Assembly (NCBI GenBank): GCA_002067405.1
Contig: MVRP01000004.1
Coordinates: forward strand, 1-64,000
Length of the DNA stretch: 64,000 nucleotides
Source: Syntrophorhabdaceae bacterium PtaU1.Bin034
GTDB taxonomy: Bacteria; Desulfobacterota_G; Syntrophorhabdia; Syntrophorhabdales; WCHB1-27
Direction of reading: 5' to 3'
Made by a program: the position numbers and the translations under genes. Below the pieces are notes generated by a model. The model searched no databases. It was not told the origin of the DNA and saw only the letters and a list, made by a program, of their open reading frames with translations. Shown here in pieces: positions 41,935 to 50,257 of this stretch; the stretch's first letter is position 1, and each line of letters begins with the position of its first letter.

Positions 41935-43218
41935 TCAGCAGCCGGATGACGAATCGGCCTTCCGCAATGATCCTTTAAGGAACACGGGGAGCGAGTCGGG
42001 CTGAAGCGGGTATTCCTGCTGGGTGCCGTCTTTCATATTTCTCACCAGGACAACACCCTTTGACAGTTCCTCTTCGGCCAGTATCAGCACGTAGTCTGCA
42101 TCAAGGCTGTTCGCATACTTCATCTGCGATTTCAGCGATCTCGCAGGTGAGGCATAAGCCAAACGCATTCCTTCAGAAACAAATGACTTAAGGAGGGGTA
42201 TTCGCCACGCTTCGGCCTTTTCGCCCACGGTGGCAAGAAAATAGAGAGGCATAACCCGGGGCGGCATTTCAGTTATCAACAGGGCCAGCCGTTCCATCCC
42301 GATCGCAAACCCGCATCCCGGCACGGCCGGGCCACCCATCTCCCCCACCAGGTTGTCGTATCTGCCCCCGGCTGCAAAGGCTTTTTGCGCCCCGAGGCCC
42401 TGCGACGTCACCTCAAAGACCGTCCTGGTATAGTAGTCGAGACCGCGGACAAGACGTTTATTTATGGTTACCGGAACCCCGAAGGCCTCCAGCTCGCTCA
42501 GGCATTGTTCAAAATGCTCCCTGCAGTCATTGCAGAGGTAATCAAAAAGCACCGGTGCTTCCCGGATTACTTCACCGCACTGCTCGTTCTTGCAGTCAAA
42601 TATCCTCAAGGGATTCCTGTCAAGCCTGTTCGTGCAGTCATCGCACAGGCTTCCCTTCCTGGTTTGCAGAAATCCTACCAGAGCACCCCTGAAAGATTCC
42701 CGGCACTGCCTGCATCCCACACTGTTTATCTCGATCGTATAGTTCCTGATGTTTAACGCCTGCAAAATAAGGAATATCAACCAGATAAGCTCGGCATCAA
42801 CCATCGATTCAGTGACGCCGAAGACTTCCACGTCCATTTGATAAAATTGGCGAAATCTCCCTTTCTGGGGTCTCTCGTGGCGAAACATCGGTCCCATGGT
42901 AAAAAGTCTGCTCGTCCGCTCTTTTGCGTAAAGGGATGCCTGCAGATAGGCACGGACTACCCCGGCAGTTCCCTCAGGTCTCAGCGTGACCGATTCCCCG
43001 CTCCTGTCGTTGAAGGTGAACATCTCTTTCTCGACGATGTCGGTCGTATCGCCGATACTCCTTTTGAAAAGCTCGGTCTTTTCGAGGGAAGGTATCTCCA
43101 TTTCCCTGTAGCCCAGAAGCCCGAGATATTTGCGGGATGCCGTCTCTATGAGGTTAAACTTCTCGATCTCGTCCCCGTAAATGTCTCTGAATCCCCTCAG
43201 GGCCTTGATATTTTCCAT
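41935..43218 (-). CDS. hisS: Histidyl-tRNA synthetase
   Basis: Charges tRNA-His. 427 aa. Begins MENIKALRGFRDIYGDE; motif 2 MGPMFRHERPQKGRFRQFYQMD (about 100-121), histidine A motif RGLDYYTRTVFEV and GGRYDNLVGEMGG, motif 3 GFAIGMERLALLI, then an anticodon domain. A Cys-rich insertion near 180-240 (CRQCRESFR, CDDCTNR, CKNEQCG) has paired CxxC motifs and may bind zinc, as in some bacterial HisRS. ATG at 43218 with GGAG 8 nt upstream. Confidence 0.96.
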   Translation of the reverse strand: MENIKALRGFRDIYGDEIEKFNLIETASRKYLGLLGYREMEIPSLEKTELFKRSIGDTTDIVEKEMFTFNDRSGESVTLRPEGTAGVVRAYLQASLYAKERTSRLFTMGPMFRHERPQKGRFRQFYQMDVEVFGVTESMVDAELIWLIFLILQALNIRNYTIEINSVGCRQCRESFRGALVGFLQTRKGSLCDDCTNRLDRNPLRIFDCKNEQCGEVIREAPVLFDYLCNDCREHFEQCLSELEAFGVPVTINKRLVRGLDYYTRTVFEVTSQGLGAQKAFAAGGRYDNLVGEMGGPAVPGCGFAIGMERLALLITEMPPRVMPLYFLATVGEKAEAWRIPLLKSFVSEGMRLAYASPARSLKSQMKYANSLDADYVLILAEEELSKGVVLVRNMKDGTQQEYPLQPDSLPVFLKGSLRKADSSSGC

Positions 43219-43314
43219 TTCACTACTCCACACAAAGAACAGCAAACTGCAGAAGGAGCTTCGTAAAAACATCCTGTCGGGACCACTTGCTCCATGCTGT
43301 CTGCCGATGATTCC

Positions 43315-44937
43315 TCACAGATGGACGGCACTCGCTTCAATCATTCCATCGATGGCCCGTATCGTTGCAAGCACGTCACCGGGGATTGGACAGTCAACAG
43401 ATACAAAGGCAGCCTCTTCTCCCGTCGTCTGTCTCGAGAGCGCGAAGCCGGCAATATTTATCTCGTTTTGACCGAGGATTGTAGCGACCTTTCCGATGAT
43501 TCCCGGCCTGTCCATTATCCTGAAGTGGAGGAACGTGCCCTCGGGAATCATATCCAGACGGAACTTGTCATAAAGCACTATTCTGCCCGAACCATCGCCA
43601 AAGACCGTTCCTGCTATTCTCGTCTCCATTTTGTCGGTCTTTAAAGAAAGGACCAGGAGGTCGTTGAATTTCTCAAAATGCTCGGTCTTCGATTCTTCCA
43701 CCGCGATGTTCCTGTCTTTTGCGAGATAGGGCGCATTGATAAAGGTTACCGATCCCTGGCACGAGATGTCCAGAAATCCTTTGATCGCAGCTATCGTGAA
43801 GGGTTGGTAGCTGAACGGAACGTCAAATTTCCGCTCGCACAGGTCCTCCTCGAACATCTTTCCAACCATTGCAACCTTGATCTCCGAGATTCTCCCTTTC
43901 GTAAGTTGTGCCGCCAGTTTTCCCATCTTTTCCGAGAGGTTGAAGTAGCGCTGCATCGCCTCGGAAAGCTGGGAACGTATGAAGGGTATGTTTACTGCGT
44001 TCTGATAAGGTTTGCCATGAAGCGCGTCGTAGACCTGACCGGCGATAATCGTGGCAACGGCATCCTGGCCCTCTCTCGTATTGGCGCCTATGTGAGGAGT
44101 GGCTAAGACATTTTCGAGTTCCAGCAGCTTATTGCTTCCGGCCGGCTCTTTTTCGAACACATCTACCCCGGCTGAGAATATCTTTCCTGACTTGAGCGCA
44201 TCGTAGAGGTCGTTCTCGTTCACAATGCCGCCCCTCGCGCAGTTGACGAGAATCACCCCGTTCTTTGTCAGTTCGAGTTCTCTTTTTGTGATCATGTTTC
44301 TGGTAATTGGCGTCAACGGTGTGTGGAACGTGATGACGTCAGCCTCCCGAAGGAGGTCCTCAAGCGCATCATAAAGGACAACGCCGAGAGAATCGGCCTT
44401 ACTCTTCTTAATATACGGGTCGTAAGCAGTAATCCTCATCCCGAAGCTCTTCGCCCTTATAGCTACATTGCTCCCGATCCTTCCAAGCCCGACGATGCCG
44501 AGGGTCTTATTATAGAGCTCGACCCCGAGGAACTTCTTCCGGTCCCATTTACCTTCTTTCAGTGAATTGTTTGCGAGTGGAATCTTTCGCGCCGCGGCGA
44601 GCATAATGCCCATGGTAAGCTCAGTCGCAGCGAGGGTGTTACCGGTAGGTGCATTCATGACGATAATGCCCTTCTTGCTTGCCGCTTCTATGTCAATGTT
44701 GTCAACGCCGACGCCGGCCCGGCCGATCACCTTGAGCTTTCCCGGATTCGCGATGAGATCTGCGGTAACCGAAGTGCCGCTGCGCGTGATTATTGCGTCA
44801 TACTCACCTATTATCTTGACCAGTTCGTCGTTCTTGATCCCCGGTCTGATGTCTGTTTCTATGGACCCGTCCCAGGTCAGTTTTCTGAGGCCTTCTTCTG
44901 AAATATTGTCCGTTACCAGCACCTTGAATTGACTCAT
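43315..44937 (-). CDS. serA: D-3-phosphoglycerate dehydrogenase (long form with ACT domain)
   Basis: First step of serine synthesis. 540 aa, the long type with an intervening domain and a C-terminal ACT domain. Seen: RAGVGVDNIDIEAA, NAD site GLGRIGSNVAIRA near residues 145-157, catalytic Arg in VNCARGGIVNE, Glu in DVFEKEP, and His in TPHIGANTREGQ. The ACT domain runs from about 465 (MDRPGIIGKVATILG) and probably gives serine feedback. AGGTGA lies 6 nt before the ATG at 44937. Follows the divergent liv operon promoter region. Confidence 0.95.
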   Translation of the reverse strand: MSQFKVLVTDNISEEGLRKLTWDGSIETDIRPGIKNDELVKIIGEYDAIITRSGTSVTADLIANPGKLKVIGRAGVGVDNIDIEAASKKGIIVMNAPTGNTLAATELTMGIMLAAARKIPLANNSLKEGKWDRKKFLGVELYNKTLGIVGLGRIGSNVAIRAKSFGMRITAYDPYIKKSKADSLGVVLYDALEDLLREADVITFHTPLTPITRNMITKRELELTKNGVILVNCARGGIVNENDLYDALKSGKIFSAGVDVFEKEPAGSNKLLELENVLATPHIGANTREGQDAVATIIAGQVYDALHGKPYQNAVNIPFIRSQLSEAMQRYFNLSEKMGKLAAQLTKGRISEIKVAMVGKMFEEDLCERKFDVPFSYQPFTIAAIKGFLDISCQGSVTFINAPYLAKDRNIAVEESKTEHFEKFNDLLVLSLKTDKMETRIAGTVFGDGSGRIVLYDKFRLDMIPEGTFLHFRIMDRPGIIGKVATILGQNEINIAGFALSRQTTGEEAAFVSVDCPIPGDVLATIRAIDGMIEASAVHL

Positions 44938-45098
44938 TGGAATCACCTGTTCCCGTTTTTATCGCCCGAAAGCTTACCATCGGCTCTGGCAAAAATCAAT
45001 ATTTGCATACATTCCGAACCCCGCATCTGCAGCTATCGGAGCGCCTTTTCCCCTCATTCACGGGAACGGCTTTCGGCCTTTTCGAGGCGGAAAATGAC

Positions 45099-45128
45099 TT
45101 TACAACCCCAATCCTTTTTTTGTTTAAT
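45099..45128 (+). promoter_or_regulatory. liv operon promoter
   Basis: TTTACA (45099-45104), 18-nt spacer, TTTAAT (45123-45128). One base off consensus in each hexamer. The leader to the livJ start is about 65 nt. Confidence 0.5.
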
Positions 45129-45154
45129 ATTACACATCCTCGTCCTCAAAGGAA

Positions 45155-45166
45155 ACTTTTAAAAGT
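45155..45166. promoter_or_regulatory. palindrome in the liv leader, candidate operator
   Basis: ACTTTTAAAAGT is a perfect 12-bp palindrome about 25 nt downstream of the predicted liv transcript start and about 34 nt before the ATG, a usual place for a repressor. The regulator is not known. Confidence 0.3.
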
Positions 45167-45199
45167 AGCGAACAGCACGCCGAGAGGAGACAATAGACC

Positions 45200-46324
45200 A
45201 TGAAAAGAACAGCCCTGATGATCATATCGCTCTTTTTCTTCGCCACAACCCCAGTAATGGGGAAGGAGACGATCAGGATAGGGTTTATCACTCCCCTAAC
45301 GGGTGATGTAAAAACTTTCGGCGAATCGGCGAGAAACGCTTTCTCGATCGCCCTCGAAGAGTACGGAAAGACGGGCAAGTACACGATCCAGCCGATGATC
45401 GCAGATGACAGGAACGACCCGACCGAGGGTGCAAATGCCGCACTCAAGCTGATCACCCAGGATAAGGTCCTGGCGTTCATCGGCCCCCTCACCTCCAAGG
45501 TCGCCATACCGGTCAGCGAGATCGCCGTTAAGTACAAGGTACCCATGATCACGGGTACCGCGACGAATCCTAAGGTGACCATCCGTGACAACAGGAGGAA
45601 ACCGTACGTTTTCCGGGCGTGCTTCATTGATCCTTTCCAGGGGACTGTCGCGGCGACCTTTGCATCCAGGGACCTTAAAGCGAAAACAGCAGCAATCCTG
45701 TACGACGTGGGGAACGACTATTCGAAAGGCTTGGCGGAGGTCTTCAGATCCACTTTACAGAAGGCTAAAGGCAGCGTAGTCGCTTACGAATCTTACCAGA
45801 AGGATGACGTCGATTTTTCTTCGCTGGTGACAAAAGTAGGTATCAAGAAACCGGATGTTATCTTTCTCCCCGACTACTACAACAAAGTCGCGCTCATCGC
45901 CAGGCAAATCCGCGAGAGAGGCGTGAAATCGTTGCTGATCGGAGGCGATGGATGGGATTCTCCCGAGTTGGTGAAAATAGGCGGCAATGCCATAATAGGA
46001 GGCTACTTCACCAACCATTATTCCGCTGAGCGCAAGGATAAGGTGGCCGAGAAGTTCATCAGTCGCTACAAAGAAAAGTATGGGGCCGTGCCGGACACCT
46101 TTGCAGCTCTGAGCTATGACGCAACAATGATCCTCCTCAAGACCCTGGACGGGCTTAAACAGCCTACAGCGGAGGCGCTTTCCAAATCGCTCGCTCAATT
46201 GAAGAATTTTAAGGGTGTCACCGGCACGATAGGATTCGACAAGAATGGGGACGCGGTGAAGTCCGCGGTAATATTGAAGGTGGAGAAGGAAGGACCCAGG
46301 TACGTCACCACCGTAAATCCCTGA
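45200..46324 (+). CDS. livJ: Branched-chain amino-acid-type ABC transporter substrate-binding protein
   Basis: Periplasmic receptor (type I binding-protein fold). 374 aa with signal peptide (about 1-21, ending TTPVMG). Mature part starts TIRIGFITPLTGDVKTFGE, the usual family opening, followed by LALEEY-type helix, IGPLTSKVAIPVSEIAVKYKVPMITGTATNP and a second lobe (AILYDVGNDYSKGLAEVF). GAGGAG about 10 nt before ATG. Ligand may be Leu/Ile/Val, but the same family takes up aromatic acids and short organic acids in anaerobes, so the substrate is open. First gene of the complete livJHMGF set. Confidence 0.9.
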   Translation: MKRTALMIISLFFFATTPVMGKETIRIGFITPLTGDVKTFGESARNAFSIALEEYGKTGKYTIQPMIADDRNDPTEGANAALKLITQDKVLAFIGPLTSKVAIPVSEIAVKYKVPMITGTATNPKVTIRDNRRKPYVFRACFIDPFQGTVAATFASRDLKAKTAAILYDVGNDYSKGLAEVFRSTLQKAKGSVVAYESYQKDDVDFSSLVTKVGIKKPDVIFLPDYYNKVALIARQIRERGVKSLLIGGDGWDSPELVKIGGNAIIGGYFTNHYSAERKDKVAEKFISRYKEKYGAVPDTFAALSYDATMILLKTLDGLKQPTAEALSKSLAQLKNFKGVTGTIGFDKNGDAVKSAVILKVEKEGPRYVTTVNP

Positions 46325-46363
46325 AAGGAAAATAACTCGGTGCAAGTACGGGGAATATGATAC

Positions 46364-46400
46364 GGCCCAAGGCTCCGGGCTGCACAGTCTTGTGCGGGCC
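46364..46400 (+). other. hairpin in the livJ-livH spacer
   Basis: GCACA-GTCT-TGTGC (46382-46395) forms a stem-loop, with outer GGCCC/GGGCC (46364-46368, 46396-46400) able to extend it. No T run follows. Such stems after a binding-protein gene often protect its mRNA and lower expression of the permease genes. Confidence 0.5.
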
Positions 46401-46439
46401 TGAACACCTGACGCGACTCCAAACGCGCCTTCCGGTTTA

Positions 46440-47330
46440 ATGGAACTTCTCAGTTACATCCTCCAGCAGTTGATAAATGGCCTGCAACTCGGCGCAGTAT
46501 ACGCCCTCATAGCTTTGGGCTACACCATGGTTTACGGGGTGCTCCGGCTCATCAACTTCGCTCACGGCGATATTTTCATGTTCGGTACCTTTGTCGCCTA
46601 TTATCTGATCGCCAAATGGCAGATGCCCATTTACCTCGTCTTCATTATCACCATGGCCTCTACCGCTGCCCTTGGTTTTGTCGTGGAGAAGGTGGCGTAC
46701 AAGCCGCTTCGCGGCGCCCCGAAAATATCGCTCCTCATCACCGCCGTCGGCGTTTCCCTTTTTCTCGAATATTTTTTGAGCCTTAACAGCATTTTTACCC
46801 CCAATTACATCGCCTTCCCGAGGCCCTTCGAGGTTGTCGGCTATGATTTGTCCGTCGTCATGGTAACCAACATTCAGCTCATCATCTTTTCGGTCACGGC
46901 AGTATCACTTTTCCTGCTTTACCTGCTGATCTACAAATCGAAGCACGGGAGGGCCATGAGGGCCGTATCGCACGACCAGGAGACAGCGTCGCTTATGGGC
47001 ATCAATGTTGACGCCACCATCTCCTTCACCTTCATAATCGGTACGGCGCTTGCCGGCATAGGCGGCATCCTTTACGGCTTTGCCTACCCCCAGATCAATG
47101 TATTCATGGGCATCATGCCGGGCATAAAATCCTTTATCGCAGCGGTGCTCGGTGGCATAGGCCTGGTTCACGGGGCAGTTGTCGGAGGGATTTTCATCGG
47201 CATCTCGGAGGTATTCGTTTCCGCCTTCATTTCCTCTACCTTACGTGACGGGTTCATTTTTCTCATCCTTCTTTTCGTTCTCTTGTTCAGGCCAAATGGA
47301 ATTTTCGGAAAAAGGATAGAGAAGGTATGA
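46440..47330 (+). CDS. livH: Branched-chain amino-acid ABC transporter permease LivH
   Basis: Inner-membrane permease. 296 aa with about eight membrane helices. Starts LQQLINGLQLGAVYALIALGYTMVYGVLRLINFAHGDIFMFG, a near-signature for LivH (positions 9-49). The EAA-like contact loop lies in the region around MRAVSHDQETASLMGINVD. No ribosome site is strong; the ATG is preceded by GGTTTA. Works with LivM. Confidence 0.94.
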   Translation: MELLSYILQQLINGLQLGAVYALIALGYTMVYGVLRLINFAHGDIFMFGTFVAYYLIAKWQMPIYLVFIITMASTAALGFVVEKVAYKPLRGAPKISLLITAVGVSLFLEYFLSLNSIFTPNYIAFPRPFEVVGYDLSVVMVTNIQLIIFSVTAVSLFLLYLLIYKSKHGRAMRAVSHDQETASLMGINVDATISFTFIIGTALAGIGGILYGFAYPQINVFMGIMPGIKSFIAAVLGGIGLVHGAVVGGIFIGISEVFVSAFISSTLRDGFIFLILLFVLLFRPNGIFGKRIEKV

Positions 47331-48289
47331 ACTTCTTCAAGGGCGCCAGGCGATTTCTGCTCATCAGCACGGCCGCGTACATTCTGCTTAAAGGCCTCTT
47401 TCTCTCCGGGCTCGTCACGGAGTATATTCAGCAAATCACGCTCTTTTCCCTCATTGTGATACTGGCGTCTCTCGGTCTCAACGTCATTTACGGATACACA
47501 GGTCAGTTTTCTCTCGGCCACGCAGCCTTTTACGGGATCGGTGCCTATACGTCGGCCTACCTGACGCACCTGCTGTCCGTAGAATCAGCCCTTCCCCTGC
47601 TTCCGATCCTGCTTTTCAGCGGCCTTTTCTCCGCCCTCATCGGCTATCTCATCGGCCTTCCCATCCTTCGGCTGCGTGACGATTTCTTGGCCATCGCCAC
47701 CCTCGGTTTCGGCATTCTCGTCAGGGTGTTGCTCGACAACTCCGACAAAGTGGCGGAAGTACTGGGCGGACCGCGAGGATTCGTAGGCATATCAAGGATA
47801 ACCAATCTGGAGATCGTCTTTTTCGTCCTGGTATTCCTTATCCTGATAACCAGGAACCTCATCTTTTCGAAATACGGGCTCTTCTGGCAATGCATCAAGG
47901 ATGACGAGCTTGCTTCAACCGCATTCGGCGTCGATACGGGAAGAATGAAATCCATGGCCTTCACTTACGGCTGTTTTCTGGCCGGTGTTGCCGGGGGGCT
48001 CTATGCGCATCTGTACACCTTTCTCCACCCCTCCAACTTCGATTTCCTTAAGTCGATCGACTTCCTGATCATCGTCATTATCGGAGGAATGGGGAGCATC
48101 ACCGGGACAATCCTCGCCGGGCTGTTATGGGTGGGTTTTATCGAAGGCCTTCGCATCGTCCTGCCTGCCGGTATACTCGACCTGAGATGGGTCTTTATCC
48201 CCATATTCCTGATCATCCTTATGATGTGGCGGCCTCACGGTCTCATTACCGAAAAAGAATCCAGATTTCTCGGGATCGGCAAGACATGA
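47327..48289 (+). CDS. livM: Branched-chain amino-acid ABC transporter permease LivM
   Basis: Second permease subunit. 320 aa, about nine membrane helices. Typical LivM segments: SLGLNVIYGYTGQFSLGHAAFYGIGAYTSAYL (near 50-80), LRLRDDFLAIATLGFG, and the contact loop CIKDDELASTAFGVDTGRMK. It overlaps livH by 4 nt and livG by 4 nt, so all three are translationally coupled. Confidence 0.94.
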   Translation: MNFFKGARRFLLISTAAYILLKGLFLSGLVTEYIQQITLFSLIVILASLGLNVIYGYTGQFSLGHAAFYGIGAYTSAYLTHLLSVESALPLLPILLFSGLFSALIGYLIGLPILRLRDDFLAIATLGFGILVRVLLDNSDKVAEVLGGPRGFVGISRITNLEIVFFVLVFLILITRNLIFSKYGLFWQCIKDDELASTAFGVDTGRMKSMAFTYGCFLAGVAGGLYAHLYTFLHPSNFDFLKSIDFLIIVIIGGMGSITGTILAGLLWVGFIEGLRIVLPAGILDLRWVFIPIFLIILMMWRPHGLITEKESRFLGIGKT

Positions 48290-49056
48290 AAGCCCTTGAA
48301 GTCATCGAACTGAGCAAGAGCTTTGGTGGGGTGCAGGCAGTCGACAGACTCTCCTTCTCCGTGGAAGAACACGAAACCCTCGGTATTATAGGACCAAACG
48401 GAGCGGGCAAGACCACGGTCTTCAATCTGATAACCGGACTCTATCAGCCCAACTCAGGAAGAGTCGCGTTTTTCGGGAAGGATATCACCAATATCCATCC
48501 TTCCCGCCCGATCTCTCTCGGCATTGCCAGGACTTTCCAGAATCTTCGGCTCTTTAGAAACCTCAGCGTTCTGAAGAATGTGACCGTTCCCATTCTCGCA
48601 GGTGAAGGTTACGGTCCCGCTGCTGCTGTATTTGAATCCCAAAGTTACATAAGGGCCGAGAGGGATGCGCAGCAAAAGGCAATCGATCTCCTCGAGTTTT
48701 TCCGGCTCTCGGGAAAGGCCGACCAGCTTGCCGAGAGCTTGCCCTACGGAGAACAGCGAAGGCTGGAGCTCGCGAGGGCCCTCGCCGCTAACCCCCGACT
48801 GCTGCTCATCGACGAGCCGGGAGCCGGGATGAACCCCAGGGAGATCCAGGATCTTCTGGCGGACATAAGGGAAATCAGGGAAAAGTTCCATCTGACCATC
48901 CTCATTATCGAGCATCAGATGGGCCTGATCATGAATCTCTCTGACAGGCTGGTCGTTATGGACTTCGGAGAGAAAATTGCCGAAGGCACGCCGCAGGAAA
49001 TCAAGAAAGACCCGAACGTTATCGAAGCGTATCTCGGGGAAGAATTCAAATGCTGA
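48286..49056 (+). CDS. livG: Branched-chain amino-acid ABC transporter ATP-binding protein LivG
   Basis: ATPase subunit. 256 aa from ATG at 48286. Walker A GPNGAGKTTVFNLITG near 36-51, ARTFQNLRLFRNLSVLKNV, signature in LPYGEQRRLELARALA, Walker B LLLIDEPGAGMN, H-loop EHQM, and the LivG-type C-terminal extension PNVIEAYLGEE. The upstream part of the long open frame (from 48127) is only overlap with livM. Confidence 0.95.
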   Translation: MKALEVIELSKSFGGVQAVDRLSFSVEEHETLGIIGPNGAGKTTVFNLITGLYQPNSGRVAFFGKDITNIHPSRPISLGIARTFQNLRLFRNLSVLKNVTVPILAGEGYGPAAAVFESQSYIRAERDAQQKAIDLLEFFRLSGKADQLAESLPYGEQRRLELARALAANPRLLLIDEPGAGMNPREIQDLLADIREIREKFHLTILIIEHQMGLIMNLSDRLVVMDFGEKIAEGTPQEIKKDPNVIEAYLGEEFKC

Positions 49057-49769
49057 GGATCTCGAATCTCCATGTCGCATACGGTGCAATAAAGGCCCTT
49101 GACGGTGTCACTGTAGAGGTGTTCGAAGGAGAGATACTCAGCATTATCGGCGCCAACGGTGCGGGCAAGAGCACGCTGCTCAAAACGGTTGCGGGCATTC
49201 TCAAGCCTACATCAGGAGACGTTGCGTTCAAGGGGCGAATCATCACAAAGGAAAGACCGGACAGAATCATGAGGCTCGGAATCTGCATGGTTCCCGAGGG
49301 GCGCCGTATCTTTCCCGACCTGTCGGTAAAGGAAAATCTCGACATCGGCGCCTACACGCTGAAAAGCCGGGAACTGAAGCATTCGCTGTTCGACATGGTG
49401 GTTGCCACTTTCCCGAGGCTTAAGGAAAGGCTCAGACAGCACGCGGGCACCCTTTCGGGTGGGGAACAGCAGATGCTCGCCCTCGGAAGGGCACTCATGG
49501 GGAATCCGGAACTTCTCCTCCTCGACGAACCTTCCATGGGCCTCTCACCCATAATGACCCGGGAGATCTTTTCCCTCATAAAAAAGATCAATACGGAGAA
49601 AGGGATAGCCATTGTCCTTGTTGAACAGAATGCCCATATGGCACTAGATTATTCTCATCGGAGCTATGTGCTTGAAACCGGGCAGGTAGTCATGCAGGGT
49701 AGATCATCTGAAGTCAAATGCAACCCTGAGATCATCGAGGCCTACCTCGGTTTCGAACTGTTGGAATAG
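49050..49769 (+). CDS. livF: Branched-chain amino-acid ABC transporter ATP-binding protein LivF
   Basis: Second ATPase. 239 aa. Walker A GANGAGKSTLLKTVAG, PEGRRIFPDLSVKENLDIGAY (a LivF hallmark), signature LSGGEQQMLALGRALM, Walker B LLLLDEPSMGLSP and H-loop VEQN. Overlaps livG by 7 nt. Completes a five-gene importer. Confidence 0.95.
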   Translation: MLRISNLHVAYGAIKALDGVTVEVFEGEILSIIGANGAGKSTLLKTVAGILKPTSGDVAFKGRIITKERPDRIMRLGICMVPEGRRIFPDLSVKENLDIGAYTLKSRELKHSLFDMVVATFPRLKERLRQHAGTLSGGEQQMLALGRALMGNPELLLLDEPSMGLSPIMTREIFSLIKKINTEKGIAIVLVEQNAHMALDYSHRSYVLETGQVVMQGRSSEVKCNPEIIEAYLGFELLE

Positions 49770-49802
49770 CCCATGCGACGGCCCTGCGGGCGCAACCACT
49801 AC

Positions 49803-49832
49803 TTGAGGAATCTCTGCCCGCTATGGTATAAC
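49803..49832 (+). promoter_or_regulatory. promoter of tRNA-Ser
   Basis: TTGAGG (49803-49808), 18-nt spacer, TATAAC (49827-49832), placing the transcript start close to the tRNA 5' end. The -10 lies inside an inverted repeat ATGGTAT-AACA-ATACCAT (49823-49840). Confidence 0.5.
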
Positions 49833-49841
49833 AATACCATT

Positions 49842-49935
49842 GGAGAGATGTCCGAGCGGCTGAAGGAGCACGACTGGAAATCGTGTGTGCTGGCTAAAAC
49901 TGGCACCGAGGGTTCAAATCCCTCTCTCTCCGCCA
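49842..49935 (+). tRNA. tRNA-Ser (anticodon GGA)
   Basis: The acceptor stem GGAGAGA pairs with TCTCTCC, followed by discriminator G and an encoded CCA. Anticodon stem CACGA/TCGTG holds loop CTGGAAA, giving anticodon GGA (reads UCC/UCU). The T arm GAGGGTTCAAATCCCTC is canonical, and the long variable arm (GTGC...GCAC) is the class II feature of serine tRNA. Confidence 0.97.
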
Positions 49936-50047
49936 TTCTTTGGGAACAAGATAGGCAGGAAATAGAGAAGTTGAGAAGATAAGAGGTTGAGAAGATAAAG
50001 AAAAATCTTTTCCTCCTTGCTCCTCAATCATCACAGGACTTAAAGAT

Positions 50048-50142
50048 GGCCGGGCCCTGCGCAACGCGAAGGTTACGAACCCCGTCAGGTCCGGAAGGAA
50101 GCAGCGGTAGTAGCTTCTCCGTGTGCCGCAGGTCACCTGGCC
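50048..50142 (+). ncRNA. ffs: Signal recognition particle RNA (4.5S, small bacterial type)
   Basis: Contains the conserved SRP helix-8 core GTCAGGTCCGGAAGGAAGCA (about 50083-50102), where Ffh binds, within one long hairpin whose ends GGCC (50048) and GGCC (50139) pair. About 95 nt. It directly precedes dnaX, a conserved order in many bacteria. Confidence 0.95.
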
Positions 50143-50156
50143 TTATTATTTTTTTG
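50143..50156 (+). terminator. terminator of SRP RNA
   Basis: The closing stem of the SRP RNA is followed by TTATTATTTTTTTG, so the RNA's own end hairpin plus T run should act as the terminator. Confidence 0.7.
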
Positions 50157-50257
50157 ATTCTATCGGGACGCAGAAAAATTGAGAAAAGCCTTCTCAGAGA
50201 AATCACACACGGCTCGCACTCCTCGCCACCTGTTTCTCACCCGTCGCTGATCAGAAG

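Noticed and set aside
49773..49982. 69-codon plus-strand frame
   Set aside because: It reads through the tRNA-Ser gene; no independent support.
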